A stretch of DNA of 64,000 nucleotides from Candidatus Aminicenantota bacterium (GCA_027068075.1 JAMOUJ010000005.1:434001-498000); one strand, 5' to 3'; positions 1 through 9,116 are shown, counted from the stretch's first letter. Made by a program: numbers and translations. Notes: a model not told the origin generated them from the sequence alone.

Positions 1-1089
1 AATGCGGAGGTTCTCTTCATCTCCGTGGGGACCCCCTCCCTTCCCGACGGGAGTGCGGACCTATCCCAGGTGGAGGAGGTGGCGAAGTTCATTGCGGAGC
101 ACATGGAGGCTTACAAACTCATCGTGGAGAAGAGCACGGTTCCGGTCCACACCGCCTACTGGATAAAGAGGACCGTTAACCTTTACAAAAGGGGTGATGC
201 CCCCTTTGATGTGGTGAGCAATCCGGAATTTCTCCGGGAGGGCAGTGCCCTCAGGGATTTTCTTCATCCCCACCGCATAGTCATCGGCACAGAAACGGAA
301 AGGGCCCGGAAGATAATGGGGGAACTTTACCGGGACTTCAACGCCCCCATAATTTTCACCGATGTCAAAACCGCCGAGATAATAAAACACGCCTCCAATT
401 CCTTCCTGGCCACTAAGATTTCCTTCATAAACATGGTGGCGGACCTCTGTGAGGCAGTGGGGGCCGATGTGGAGATGGTGGCCAGGGGAATGGGGCTTGA
501 CCCCAGGATAGGAAAGGAATTTCTCCGGGCCGGGGTAGGATTCGGAGGAAGTTGTTTTCCCAAGGACATAAAGGCCTTTTACCGAATTGCCGAGGAGAAC
601 CAGGTGGATTTTTCCCTGCTGAAGGAGGTGGAGAGGATAAATCTGGAAAGGCCGCTTAAATTTCTGAGGAAAATAAAGGGGGTCATGTGGAACCTGCGGG
701 GCAAAAAGATAGGAGTTCTGGGGCTTTCCTTTAAACCCAACACCGACGATGTTCGGGAGGCCCCCAGCCTGAAGGTGATAGAACTGCTTTTAGGGGAGGG
801 GGCAGAGGTGGAAGCCTACGACCCGGTGGCCGGGGAGAACGCAAAAAAGAGCATGCCCGCCCTTCGTCTTTCCCGGGATCCCTATTCCCTGGCCCAGGGA
901 GCCAATGCCCTGGCCCTCATCACCGAATGGGAGGAGTTCCGGGACCTGGACTGGAAAAGGGTGAGGGAGCTCATGGATACCCCCATCGTTTTTGACGGGA
1001 GAAATTTTCTGGAGGGGAGAAAACTGGCCTCCCTGGGCTTTGAATATTACCCCGTGGGAAAACCTCCCATGGGGAAAAGAAATGGCTGA
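1..1089 (+). CDS. ugd: UDP-glucose/UDP-sugar 6-dehydrogenase, 5' end outside window
   Basis: Oxidises a UDP-hexose (usually UDP-glucose) to the uronate with NAD, supplying precursors for surface polysaccharide. The reading frame is open from base 1, so the N-terminal Rossmann segment lies upstream of the window; the GTG at 25 is only an internal codon. Visible hallmarks are the strand ending VGTPS, the central segment with KHASNSFLATKISFIN, and the catalytic-cysteine motif GFGGSCFPKD near bases 538-567. The C-terminal UDP-binding domain contains GLSFKPNTDDVRE. These motifs fit the UDP-glucose/GDP-mannose dehydrogenase family. Which sugar is used cannot be told. The stop overlaps the start of the next gene by 8 bases, which suggests co-transcription. 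Confidence 0.93.
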   Translation, partial: NAEVLFISVGTPSLPDGSADLSQVEEVAKFIAEHMEAYKLIVEKSTVPVHTAYWIKRTVNLYKRGDAPFDVVSNPEFLREGSALRDFLHPHRIVIGTETERARKIMGELYRDFNAPIIFTDVKTAEIIKHASNSFLATKISFINMVADLCEAVGADVEMVARGMGLDPRIGKEFLRAGVGFGGSCFPKDIKAFYRIAEENQVDFSLLKEVERINLERPLKFLRKIKGVMWNLRGKKIGVLGLSFKPNTDDVREAPSLKVIELLLGEGAEVEAYDPVAGENAKKSMPALRLSRDPYSLAQGANALALITEWEEFRDLDWKRVRELMDTPIVFDGRNFLEGRKLASLGFEYYPVGKPPMGKRNG

Positions 1090-2506
1090 TATCCCGGCAG
1101 ATTTTCTATCGCGCTACCGCCAGGTCCTGGGCGAGGAGCGTTTGAAGGAACTGGTGAAGTTCGTATTCCTGCCCCTGAGGAGGTCGCTGAGGATTAACAC
1201 CTTGAAGGTTTCCATTCCTGACCTGGAGGCTCTTCTGTCCCGGGAAGGTTTTTACCTTAAGCCCGTTCCCTGGTGCCCCTCGGGTTTCTGGGTGGAGGGG
1301 GAATCTTCGCCGGGTAAATTGCTATTTCACATGATGGGGCTTTACTACATTCAGGACGCCTCCTCCATGGCCCCTCCTGAGGCCCTCGCCCCGAAACCCG
1401 GGGAGGTGGTCCTGGACATGGCCGCTGCCCCTGGGGGAAAGTCCACCCACCTGGCAGCTCTCATGGAGGGAAGGGGCATCTTGGTGGTGAACGAACCCCT
1501 CCTTTACCGGGCCAAGGTCCTGGTGGGGAACCTGGAGAGGATGGGGGTGAGGAACTCCGCCGTGAGCATAATGAGGGGAAACACCTTCGGGTGGAGGTTT
1601 CCCAACTTCTTTGACAGGGTTCTTCTTGATGCGCCGTGTTCCGCCGAGGGAAGCACCCGCAAGGACGAAACTTTTTTCAAAAAGTACTGGAATCTCTCCT
1701 ACATACGCAGGGCCCAGAATGTTCAGAAATCCCTCATAATCTCCGGCATCCACTCCCTTAAGCCCGGAGGGGTTTTGGTTTACTCCACCTGCACCATGAC
1801 ACCGGAGGAGAACGAAGCCATTCTCACCTACGCCCTGGAGGCCTTCCCCACCCAGGTGGAGGTGGAGGAGGTGAAACTCCCGGGACTTCGGACCATGGAG
1901 GGGGTTCAGGAGTTTGAAGGGGTGAAATACCACCCGGAGGTAAGGAAGATTGCCAGAATATGGCCCTTCCTCAACGACACCGAGGCCTTTACCGTATTCA
2001 AAATAAGGAAAACCCAGGAAACCCTACCTGCTTCGGTAAGGAGGGGAAGGGTTCCAGAGGGAAGACCCCTGGGAAGGGAGGTGGACCAGGGATTGAGGGC
2101 TGCCCTGGTGAGGTTCTTTGAGCCCTACGGCGGAGGGGAGTTTTTTAGAAGCGCCCGATTTTATCTGTCCGGGGATCACATATGGTATCATCCGGAGGAT
2201 TTCTCTCCGCTTTTCCAGAGGGCCGTATTCAACCGGGTGGGGGTGAAGGCGGTGAGGGTTTATTCCCACGGTCAGATGAGGCCCACCCACGCCTTTCTCA
2301 TGGCCTTTCCGGACCTTTTCAGGGGAGCCGCCTGGGAGGTGGACGAAGACCTGGCCCGCAGGTTCGCCTTCGGTGAAAACCTGCCCGCTCCGGAAGGATC
2401 CCTGGAATACGTGCCCATTTTCTTCCAGGGCCATCCCCTGGGTTGGGGGAAAAGGAACGAAGGGATTCTCCTAAACAAAATCCCCACCCCCCTGGTTCTC
2501 CGCTAA
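1082..2506 (+). CDS. RsmF/NOL1-NOP2-Sun type RNA m5C methyltransferase
   Basis: Predicted to methylate cytosine C5 in rRNA or tRNA using S-adenosylmethionine. The frame is open upstream to 992, but the ATG at 1082, overlapping the preceding stop by 8 bases, gives the natural family start (MADIPADFLSRY). The SAM-binding motif DMAAAPGGKST is near residue 112. The two catalytic-cysteine motifs are DAPCSAEG (about 183) and YSTCTM (about 235). A C-terminal extension of roughly 180 residues resembles the RsmF C-terminal and PUA-like RNA-binding part, so RsmF (16S rRNA) is the nearest guess. The gene ends with TAA at 2504-2506, directly against a 30-bp repeat. On the opposite strand that repeat encodes the end of a ThiS-like protein. 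Confidence 0.88.
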   Translation: MADIPADFLSRYRQVLGEERLKELVKFVFLPLRRSLRINTLKVSIPDLEALLSREGFYLKPVPWCPSGFWVEGESSPGKLLFHMMGLYYIQDASSMAPPEALAPKPGEVVLDMAAAPGGKSTHLAALMEGRGILVVNEPLLYRAKVLVGNLERMGVRNSAVSIMRGNTFGWRFPNFFDRVLLDAPCSAEGSTRKDETFFKKYWNLSYIRRAQNVQKSLIISGIHSLKPGGVLVYSTCTMTPEENEAILTYALEAFPTQVEVEEVKLPGLRTMEGVQEFEGVKYHPEVRKIARIWPFLNDTEAFTVFKIRKTQETLPASVRRGRVPEGRPLGREVDQGLRAALVRFFEPYGGGEFFRSARFYLSGDHIWYHPEDFSPLFQRAVFNRVGVKAVRVYSHGQMRPTHAFLMAFPDLFRGAAWEVDEDLARRFAFGENLPAPEGSLEYVPIFFQGHPLGWGKRNEGILLNKIPTPLVLR

Positions 2507-2536
2507 CCCCAGGAGAGTGTGGAGCGGACCTCTATT
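2507..2536. repeat. Left copy of 30-bp perfect direct repeat bounding an island
   Basis: The sequence beginning CCCCAGGAGAGTGTGG is identical over 30 bases to 10169-10198. Read on the minus strand it encodes the residues EVRSTLSWG followed by a TAG at 2503-2505. This is a detached, still in-frame 3' end of the ThiS/TtuB-like gene, whose body lies 7.6 kb to the right. The most direct reading is that an element inserted into that gene end and duplicated it. Confidence 0.9.
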
Positions 2537-2580
2537 CATTTTTAGGGACATCTATAGGAAAAGCGAGGGAATTTATTAAG

Positions 2581-4449
2581 TCATAGGCGGAGAAGAAGGC
2601 GGACGATTTCAGGGTATCCCTTCTGTAGCGCTATATCCAAAGGGGTGCAATCTTTATTATGGTATATTTGGTTAAAAATCCCAAAAGCACTTTTAACATT
2701 AGTTTTGGCTCCATGTTTTATAAGAATCTCCACTACATTAGGATTCCCTGATGCCACCCCCCAGTGAAGCGGGGTTTCTCCCCACTTATCCTTTGCATTC
2801 ACATCCGCTCCCCTTTCAAGGCAAAGTTCTACAAGCCAGTCAAGACCTTTGGAAGCAGCTGCATGGAGAATTGTGAATCCCTCCTCGTTGTTTGCCAAAA
2901 CATCAGCGCCATGATTTATAAGAAGCCTTGCCATTTCGCTGTAACCTCGGTAAACTGCTTCGAAAAGAGGAGTATAACCGCTGTCATCCCTTGCATTTAC
3001 ATCTGCACCGTTCTCTAAAAGAAACTTCGCTATTTCAATTTTATTTTTCTTTGCTGCTTCATGTAAAGGAGTAACATTATATTCATCTTTACTGTTTACA
3101 TCTACGCCCTTCTCTATACATAGCTTTACGAGCCATAGAAATCCTTTCTTGGAGGCCTCATGAAGGATGCTGGAACCATTTTTAGTCTTAACAAGGACAT
3201 CAGCCCCATGGTTTATGAGCATCCTTGCTATATCTTCATGTCCTCGGTATACCGCATAATAGAGAGGGGTCATATTTCTTCTATCCCTTACATTTACATC
3301 CACTCCCTTTCCTAAGCAAAGCTCCACAAGCCAAGAAAGTCCTCCTAAGGAAGCAGCATGAAGCACTGTGAAGTTATCCTTTCCCTTGGCCAAAACATCC
3401 GCCCCTTGGAATATAAGAAATTTTGCAACCTCACTTTTTCCTCTCATCGCTGCCACATGTAGAGGAGTGAGGCCTCTAAAATCTCTCGCATTTACATCTA
3501 TCCCCTTTTCCATACAGAGTTTAACAAGCCAAAGAAGACCTCCTGCAGCGGCTGCGTGAAGAGCGGTAGAGCCGGAAGGGCCTTTTATAAAAGAATCTGC
3601 ACTGTAAGAAAGAAGAAGTTTCACCACTTCGCTCTCGCCTCTTATCACGGCTAACTGAAGAGGTGTAAGGCCAAGGTCATTTTTTTTATGTATTTCTGCA
3701 CCATGCTCTATAAGAAGTTTCGCTAATGGGATATTTCTATCGCTTATTGCTATATGAAGAGCAGACCAGCCATACCTGCTACTAACATTTACATTGGCCC
3801 CATGCTCTATCAGCAATTTAGCAACTTCGCTATGATTTCTCCATACTGCAGTAAGAAGGGGGGCAGCAAATCTTCCTCCTGCATTTATATTTGCCCCATA
3901 GCTTAAAAGCAGCTTCACTACATCTTTATGGCCCTCCCCAGCCGCTATGTGAAGAGGGGTTTCAACCCAATTCCGAGCAAACTTAATTTCGGCATTTACA
4001 TCGGCTCCGCCTTCCAAAAGGATTTTAGATATTTTCAGAAATCCCTTCTTCGCTGCTAAGTGAAGCGGTGTATATCCTTTAAAAGCACCGTAAGAAATCA
4101 TTTCATTCACATCGGCGCCATGCTTTAACAGAAGCAATACTATTTTGATATGGCCTAACCATACTGCCCAATGAAGGGGCGCCCAACCTTTTTCATCCTT
4201 CAAATTCACCACAGCGCCCCGATCAAGAAGAAAGGAGGCTATTTCCTTGTGGCCGAACCATGTTGCCCAAAAAAGAGGAGTCCTACCCCACTTATCCTTT
4301 GCATTCACATCCGCTCCCCTTTCGACCAATGCCTTTACTTTGGCTGCATCTCCGACCACCACTGCCTTAAAAAGCTTGTTCTCCAAATCATCACTGTAAA
4401 GGCAAAATACAAAAATTAAAATCAAAAACAAAGATAAAATCCTTCTCAT
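2581..4449 (-). CDS. Secreted ankyrin-repeat protein
   Basis: A 622-residue protein with an N-terminal signal peptide (basic MRR, then a run of about 14 hydrophobic residues) followed by ankyrin repeats to the end, roughly 18 units of 33 residues with the classic TPLH..A and GADVN motifs. It is therefore likely a periplasmic or exported protein-binding scaffold; no enzymatic domain is seen. The middle of the protein shows a higher-order period of 66 residues. Units with WLV.LC.EKG.DVN alternate with ordinary units about four times, a sign of recent internal duplication. An SD-like GGAG lies 8 bases before the ATG. Partner and role are unknown. Ankyrin proteins in islands may act in interactions with hosts, predators or competitors, but nothing here proves it. 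Confidence 0.9.
   Translation of the reverse strand: MRRILSLFLILIFVFCLYSDDLENKLFKAVVVGDAAKVKALVERGADVNAKDKWGRTPLFWATWFGHKEIASFLLDRGAVVNLKDEKGWAPLHWAVWLGHIKIVLLLLKHGADVNEMISYGAFKGYTPLHLAAKKGFLKISKILLEGGADVNAEIKFARNWVETPLHIAAGEGHKDVVKLLLSYGANINAGGRFAAPLLTAVWRNHSEVAKLLIEHGANVNVSSRYGWSALHIAISDRNIPLAKLLIEHGAEIHKKNDLGLTPLQLAVIRGESEVVKLLLSYSADSFIKGPSGSTALHAAAAGGLLWLVKLCMEKGIDVNARDFRGLTPLHVAAMRGKSEVAKFLIFQGADVLAKGKDNFTVLHAASLGGLSWLVELCLGKGVDVNVRDRRNMTPLYYAVYRGHEDIARMLINHGADVLVKTKNGSSILHEASKKGFLWLVKLCIEKGVDVNSKDEYNVTPLHEAAKKNKIEIAKFLLENGADVNARDDSGYTPLFEAVYRGYSEMARLLINHGADVLANNEEGFTILHAAASKGLDWLVELCLERGADVNAKDKWGETPLHWGVASGNPNVVEILIKHGAKTNVKSAFGIFNQIYHNKDCTPLDIALQKGYPEIVRLLLRL
2780..2817 (-). repeat. 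38-bp exact internal duplication in ankyrin gene (distal copy)
   Basis: Identical over 38 bases to 4286-4323. It encodes the GADVNAKDKWG segment in one of the last ankyrin units. The match between the first and one of the last units suggests recent duplication or gene conversion. Confidence 0.85.
4286..4323 (-). repeat. 38-bp exact internal duplication in ankyrin gene (proximal copy)
   Basis: Partner of 2780-2817, located in the first full ankyrin unit. It could support recombination that expands or contracts the array. Confidence 0.85.
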
Positions 4450-4499
4450 GGGTCAACTCCAAAAATAATGTCCTCTTTTAAATATTAAACATTCTCTTT

Positions 4500-4506
4500 A
4501 GCGTTA
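4500..4506. repeat. Target-site duplication, left (AGCGTTA)
   Basis: AGCGTTA here and at 5115-5121 flank the IS remnant. Collapsing the two copies restores the reading frame of the interrupted gene. Confidence 0.7.
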
Positions 4507-5079
4507 TCAAAAGAATGTATAAGTCCATAACATATGGGAAAAATTTTCTTTTTCAATGAGATATTTTACAGGAGAGCGAAGGGAAAGGGAATGGTGGGGC
4601 CTGCGGGTGTTGTAGAAGACCAGCCAGTGCATTAGCCTGCGGTTAAAGCCATCTATATCCTCCGCCAACTCATTTAAGTGATAAAGCAGGAATTCTTCCT
4701 CTAAACTTCTGTTGAACCTTTCTATGTGGCCATTGCTCTGGGGACGGCGGGGATAATTGAAAAAGTGAATCACTTTCTCCCTCTCTACTAACCTCTCAAA
4801 TTCCTTTTCAAACTCCCCTCCATTGTCCGTCTGAATATGCTGCAGATCAAAAGGAGACACCTTCATGAATTTCTCCATAAAATCCGCACCAGAGCGGCTC
4901 GAAAGTCTCTTGTAAGCATAAGCAAAGGCAAAACGGCTCCGCAAATCCACCACAGTTATTATGTATCTTTTTATCCCATCTACAAAAACATATATGGAAT
5001 CCATCTGCACAAGGGCTTCTGAGCGGCGGGGCTTGTAGCCCTTCCTCCTCAATTTCTTCCGCCTCGTCCTGCTTTTCAA
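4507..5079 (-). pseudogene. DDE transposase fragment (IS481-like integrase core)
   Basis: The 190-residue frame carries the retroviral-integrase-type catalytic core with all three acidic residues in context: QMDSIYVFVD (first D), QTDNGGEF (second D) and NGHIERFNRS (E). It is followed by the C-terminal NTRRPHHSLSLRSP motif common to IS481/IS3-type transposases. The basic linker KKLRRKGYKPRR that normally follows the DNA-binding domain is at the very N-terminus, so about 100 or more upstream residues are missing. It is unlikely to transpose on its own. Confidence 0.85.
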
Positions 5080-5114
5080 CTTGCCAATTGAAAAGGGTCT
5101 GTCCCTAATTTTTG
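4507..5114 (-). mobile_element. Internally deleted insertion sequence with target duplication
   Basis: This is about 608 bases between AGCGTTA direct repeats. Taking one base more, the outer ends read TCAAAA in inverted orientation with weak further matching (about 11 of 20). The element contains only the catalytic part of a DDE transposase; the helix-turn-helix half is gone although both element ends seem present. This implies an internal deletion after insertion or insertion of a short derivative. The deletion makes it non-autonomous. A perfect stem (TTTTCAA / TTGAAAA) lies at about 5078-5099 just inside the right end. Confidence 0.65.
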
Positions 5115-5121
5115 AGCGTTA
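5115..5121. repeat. Target-site duplication, right (AGCGTTA)
   Basis: Right copy of the 7-base duplication flanking the IS remnant. Read on the minus strand it lies in the FNA codons of the interrupted gene. Confidence 0.7.
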
Positions 5122-5707
5122 AACTCTTCTGGGAACATCTCTAAATCGTAATAAGCCTGCCAGGTTGTGATGGGGAAATGGGTCATGTTGGTCAACTCAC
5201 TTTCTTCTATCCCGGCGAAGACATATGGATAAAGGTCATAATCAGGTGCTGGAATATCTTTTGCAAGCCGCTGGGTGACAAGGGTCTCTTCAGGAGGTTG
5301 GCCTTGAATCCAAACGCAGTCCGGAGATGTCGTTGCGGTCGAAGCGTAAACATAGGTGGTAACCATCTGATGGGAGAAACTATAGGAAGTGTGCAGGTTG
5401 GTAATCTGGGGGTTTTCGTAAGATGAGTTAACCATTGCTCAAATTCAGAAACCGCCCTCTCTATGTAAGGCTGGGGATCTACGGTATTGTCCTCGACAGG
5501 ATAAGAATATGTTTTCGTTAGGTGTTCCGTAACCCTCTGGGTTTCCCAGCACCCCACGCATTTCTCCTGTTTTTTTTACCAGGTCCTCAGAGGAATCCAT
5601 GAGAAGAATCACATTGGCGGGAGGGGTTTTGATGGAGAGAAGGTCAAGATAAGAATAGAAGGTACCCGCCAAAAGCGTCGCTACCACTCCTAAAAGAATT
5701 GCTCTTC

Positions 5708-7508
5708 TCATTTCTCACCTCCAAAATAAAAAGTTGGAAAGACATGGACCACTATGGGGTGGTGTATAGTATGGTGTCCATCGCTGTAGCGGATCCAGAT
5801 GACGTAATTTCCTTCTGGCCGGTCTGCAAGAATAGTAAAATGTCGAACACCCCTTTCTACAACCTGAAAAGGAGATTCCTCTATTTCCCAGGTTATTTTA
5901 TCCCCCTCCTTGTCCCAGCTTCCATCCGCAACTATTTTCAGCTCCTCCCCCTCCTTCACCTCTGCTCTTGTAGGAAAGTAAAGAGCGGGAGGTGAATTAG
6001 TAAAAGAAACTGGGGGATAAAGCCAACCGTGGTAATACCCTATCCTATCAGGGGCCACCCACGAAAGGCCGGGGGGAATAACGTATCCTCCTGTGGGCCC
6101 TCCCACAGCAATTTCACCAGTTGCTGTAAATACAGCCACCACGGATTTCTCCTCGTCCCAGCCAGCAACTACCATTCCAGGTTCGACAACCTCAGGGTAG
6201 TCCGTGGGGCACATCTCGAAGGCATCCTCTATGACTATAGCCCTTTGAAGAAGCTTCTCTTTGTAGTAGCGGAACCAAAGGGGCCTGGCCGCCTTGTGGC
6301 CTATGTCACGGGGAAATGGAGGATGAGCGTTTGTTTCGTAACGAAACCTTCCGTATCGAGTAAGAAACGGAAGAACCACAGAGGCACCTGTATTGTAGTA
6401 TCTGTGATGCTTCCAAAGGTAAACATTCCTTTGAAGAAATTCCCAGTAAGGCTCGGGGACCAAGGTCTTTTTACTGGAGAGGATAGGATGAAAATAAGAA
6501 GCATACCAGAAAACCCCGCTGTATCCGCTAAGGACACAGTTATCCTCCGGCTTGTCCACTCCCTCCCTATCCAGCATGTATATACCGCGGGGAACCCAGT
6601 AGGTGCAGTAAAAGTACCGCGTCATATTCCAGTTGTTAATATGCCAATTTTCTCCCCGGGGGTCATTCTGGCTTTCCCACTGCATGTCCGCAACTTTAAA
6701 ACCATACTTACTTCCATGCCAGACAAGGGCTGCCAGAGACCCTATGAGGGCGGTTGACTCCATTAGGTTGCCATTAAAGGACCAATATTTGTAGGGACCG
6801 TGGTCTTCTGCCAGGTCAGAGTGCGGGTCAAAGTCCAGGGTCTAAAATCCCGGGAATCCCCCAGGTCATATGATGATCTATGGGATAGACAAGATCATAT
6901 TCAGGAAATACAAGTACCTTAGAGGAGTTCTTTCCTGCCTTACCCCGCAGAAAAGAAACCCAGCTTCTGGGAAGCTTAGCCACGGGCTTGTTCTTGAGCA
7001 CCGGCCTCTCACCCCATTTCTCCAGCTGCGCCCTGGAAACAACCCTATGGCCTATCATCCACTTCCCCCCACAATAGGAAAAGACCCCAAGACCCTGGGA
7101 AAGGACAACCTTTTGGGAAAACAAGCAGCTTAGCAAGCCCTCAAATCTTATGGGAAATTCCCCTATAAACGGTTGAGAGGTCAATGAAGCAGAAATAATA
7201 ATGGACTTAACAGGGGGTATCCCATGTACTTCTCCCTCCATCGAAACTTCTTCCAGGTCTATTCCATACGCCACAAGGGAACCATCCACAGCCGAGATGG
7301 GCCAGATCTTCTCTATTCCCCTTCCATATGTAGCCCTAACCGCAGACTCTATTAGATCCAAAGGAGCCCTGTCCGAAAAGTACCAACCCTTCGTTATCTT
7401 AACCGGTTGAAGTTTTCCCTGCCTTAGAAAACCTTCAACGTCCCTGGGAAGGTTTTTTGCGCCTAAAGCAAAGCCAAATATTGCAAACACAATCAATGCC
7501 TTCCTCAT
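5708..7508 (-). pseudogene. Secreted protein with PKD-like C-terminus, frameshifted in the middle
   Basis: The N-terminal frame starts at the ATG at 7508 behind a good GGGAGG site. It begins with a signal peptide (MRKALIVFAIFGFALGA) and stops at 6828 after ...GIPGILDPGL. The adjacent frame is open from 6841, reads LDFDPHSDLAEDHG..., and runs to 5708 without a needed start codon. Removing one C from the CCC at 6838-6840 joins them as GILDLDFDPH, so this was one protein of about 600 residues. The last 90 residues (ADGSWDKEGDKITWEIE...) resemble a PKD or cadherin-like fold. The long middle part is rich in Trp, Tyr and His and unrecognised. It is followed by an ATGA overlap into the next, also damaged, gene. 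True mutation and sequencing indel cannot be separated here. Confidence 0.6.
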
Positions 7509-7525
7509 GGTTGCGCCTCCCATCT

Positions 7526-8338
7526 TTAATACACTCCCAGGCTTACACCAAGTAAGTAAACCTGATGAGTGTGTTTTATGTAAAACAGATTCCAGCTCCA
7601 CTTGTATGCTCTAAAGACAACCCTGACCCTGAGCCTACTCTTAACCTTTATGCCTATTCCTGCTTCTATCGCTGGTCCAATACTGCCCGAGAGTTTATCT
7701 TTTTCATAATCCTGCACCTTCAGCCCGAAGACAAGATAATTATTATCTACAACCTGAGCCCCTGCTTTAGAGTTATAAGAAAGAGTTTTGATGGTGTAAC
7801 TCAGCGGGTAGGAAAAAGAAAGGTAAGGCGAAAATGTTCTTTGGCCGTAGGCCTTAAGCTCTGTCCTCAACCAGAGGCCACTGACGAGGATATCTGTGGT
7901 AGGAAGGGAGATTTTAATGTTGTACTGAGAGTTGGCAAGCGAAAACCTCTCCTGGTGCGGACGAACCATCTGTGCCCTGTAGCTAAGACCTAAAGATAGA
8001 AATTTGTTGCGCACCCCTACCAGAAGAGAAACTTCTTCATAACGACTGTCCCAGGGAGACGAGACATCGAATTCCCTTGAAGGGTTAGTTCCAATATAGG
8101 AAACCGTTTCTGGATTACGGTAAACAGGGTTGTTCCCTTCAAATAAGCCCCAGGTGCTCAGAAGGCTAACCCCTACATAAAGGCGGGAGAAAAACCTGGA
8201 TGCAGTTGACCCTTTTGGGTCAGGTAAATGATGCTGCGAAGGAACCTTCGCCTGAGCAGGATAAAGGAAAATGGTCAGTAGAAGAAGTGCCAGAAAGGAT
8301 TTAGAGGAAATTAGACCAATAAAAACCATATTTTTCAT
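7526..8338 (-). CDS. Outer-membrane beta-barrel-like protein
   Basis: About 270 residues with a signal peptide (FLALLLLTIFLYPAQA, cleavage after AQA). This is followed by alternating hydrophobic/polar strands such as SLGLSYRAQ, PYLSFSYPL and VYLLGVSLGVY, ending in an aromatic residue as outer-membrane barrels do. No specific family is recognised. The start is uncertain: the ATG at 8338 gives a normal signal peptide, while an SD-like GGAGGAG sits 17 bases upstream of it and directly after an alternative ATG at 8365. The next gene on the same strand begins 18 bases after the stop, so it is probably the first gene of a small island operon with 5708-7508. Confidence 0.6.
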   Translation of the reverse strand: MKNMVFIGLISSKSFLALLLLTIFLYPAQAKVPSQHHLPDPKGSTASRFFSRLYVGVSLLSTWGLFEGNNPVYRNPETVSYIGTNPSREFDVSSPWDSRYEEVSLLVGVRNKFLSLGLSYRAQMVRPHQERFSLANSQYNIKISLPTTDILVSGLWLRTELKAYGQRTFSPYLSFSYPLSYTIKTLSYNSKAGAQVVDNNYLVFGLKVQDYEKDKLSGSIGPAIEAGIGIKVKSRLRVRVVFRAYKWSWNLFYIKHTHQVYLLGVSLGVY

Positions 8339-8465
8339 TTTCGGGTAAAGTTTTTCTCCTCCCATACTTATAATTTAGCACAGCTTCATTTTAAAGCAGG
8401 AATACATTCTTATTGAAAACCGGTCTTTTTAACTGCAATTTCTTGATCTTCTGAGTCTATTTGTT

Positions 8466-9116
8466 TTATAAAAACCATCCGGAAATTTGAAGAAAACACT
8501 TGTCCTTCAAAAACTCATTTTTAGAGGAAGGTCTAGAAAGGGAGACTCTTATTAAAGTACCTTTAGGTATTATTTTTATTGGGGTCTGAAAACCTACAAA
8601 GGCCACTCGGAAAGGAGGAATGGAAGGGTAATAATACCTTATTTTTCTCATTTTCCTGACTATCATCCACATATCGTCGCCTGAATATTCTTCGAGAGTT
8701 TCTTTCATCTCCAAATCTTTATCGGGAATCCAAAACCAAGTGCTTCTGTCTGGCAATGGTTCTCTTAAGGAAATATAAGCACTTCTGTTAGTAGTAAATT
8801 TAAGAAGACCATTAAACAGAGCTTCTACACCCCCCTTCCATGGAGTAATTAATTTTTGAATAGTCTCTTTCGCATTTGAGCATTTATATAAAAACTCTTT
8901 TTTTGTTACTATCACATCTTCTATATGGGGTGGAGTGACTTTTTCGGGGCGTTTTATCTTTATTTCCCAGACATCTCCTACATCGAAGTCAACATTTAAA
9001 GGCCAATTTTTGCCTTCTTCGTCGAGCAGTCTAAGGCTTTCCCCCTCTTTAAGATCCAGCGCTCCAATGCAGGTGTTGTTCCTCATTTTTGTTTTTGCTA
9101 CTATCAAGACCCTCAT
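8466..9116 (-). CDS. Dual OB-fold-like protein, third gene of DUF488 operon
   Basis: A 216-residue soluble protein without signal or membrane segment. It starts RVLIVAKTKMRNNTCIGALDL and continues with a strand-rich pattern (GDVWEIKIKRP, KVTPPHIEDVIV). From memory this resembles the family called dual OB domain (DuOB), small predicted nucleic-acid- or ligand-binding proteins; I cannot confirm this with a search. The N-terminal half carries the TPPHIEDV motif and the C-terminal half a second beta-rich unit. Its ATG overlaps the stop of the upstream DUF488 gene by four bases (ATGA), so translation is coupled and the products probably act together. It is a candidate sensor or effector partner of the two DUF488 proteins; no catalytic motif is visible. 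Confidence 0.65.
   Translation of the reverse strand: MRVLIVAKTKMRNNTCIGALDLKEGESLRLLDEEGKNWPLNVDFDVGDVWEIKIKRPEKVTPPHIEDVIVTKKEFLYKCSNAKETIQKLITPWKGGVEALFNGLLKFTTNRSAYISLREPLPDRSTWFWIPDKDLEMKETLEEYSGDDMWMIVRKMRKIRYYYPSIPPFRVAFVGFQTPIKIIPKGTLIRVSLSRPSSKNEFLKDKCFLQISGWFL

Larger units (their letters stand above)
4485..5711 (-). pseudogene. Secreted-protein gene split by an insertion sequence and two frameshifts
   Basis: A reading frame opens at 5711 with a signal-peptide-like start (MRRAILLGVVATLLAGTFYS). It runs to about 5530, continues one frame over to about 5435 (coding for ...EDNTVDPQPYIERAVSEFEQW), and returns to the first frame as far as FNA at 5115. There an insertion sequence (4507-5114) interrupts it. 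Beyond the IS the same frame resumes with NA-KENV and a TAA at 4485-4487. Removing the IS plus one 7-base duplicate leaves 612 bases, an intact 204-codon length, so the two small frameshifts compensate. The product is unrecognised. Its start overlaps the stop of the upstream gene as ATGA, so the two formed one operon. The frameshifts could be decay or assembly errors. Confidence 0.7.

Noticed and set aside
992-1081. Upstream start for the RNA methyltransferase at 992
   Set aside because: It would overlap the dehydrogenase gene by about 100 bases with a non-family sequence; the ATG at 1082 fits family length and context.
2600-4400. Regularly spaced repeats that could suggest a CRISPR-like array
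   Set aside because: The period is 99 bases with divergent copies and an open reading frame of ankyrin repeats; no spacers or cas genes.
2540-5113. Inverted similarity TTTTTAGGGACA (about 2541) versus TGTCCCTAATTTTT (about 5100) as ends of a larger transposon
   Set aside because: Only about a dozen imperfect bases, no target duplication, and the 7-bp duplication at 4500/5115 explains the right end better.
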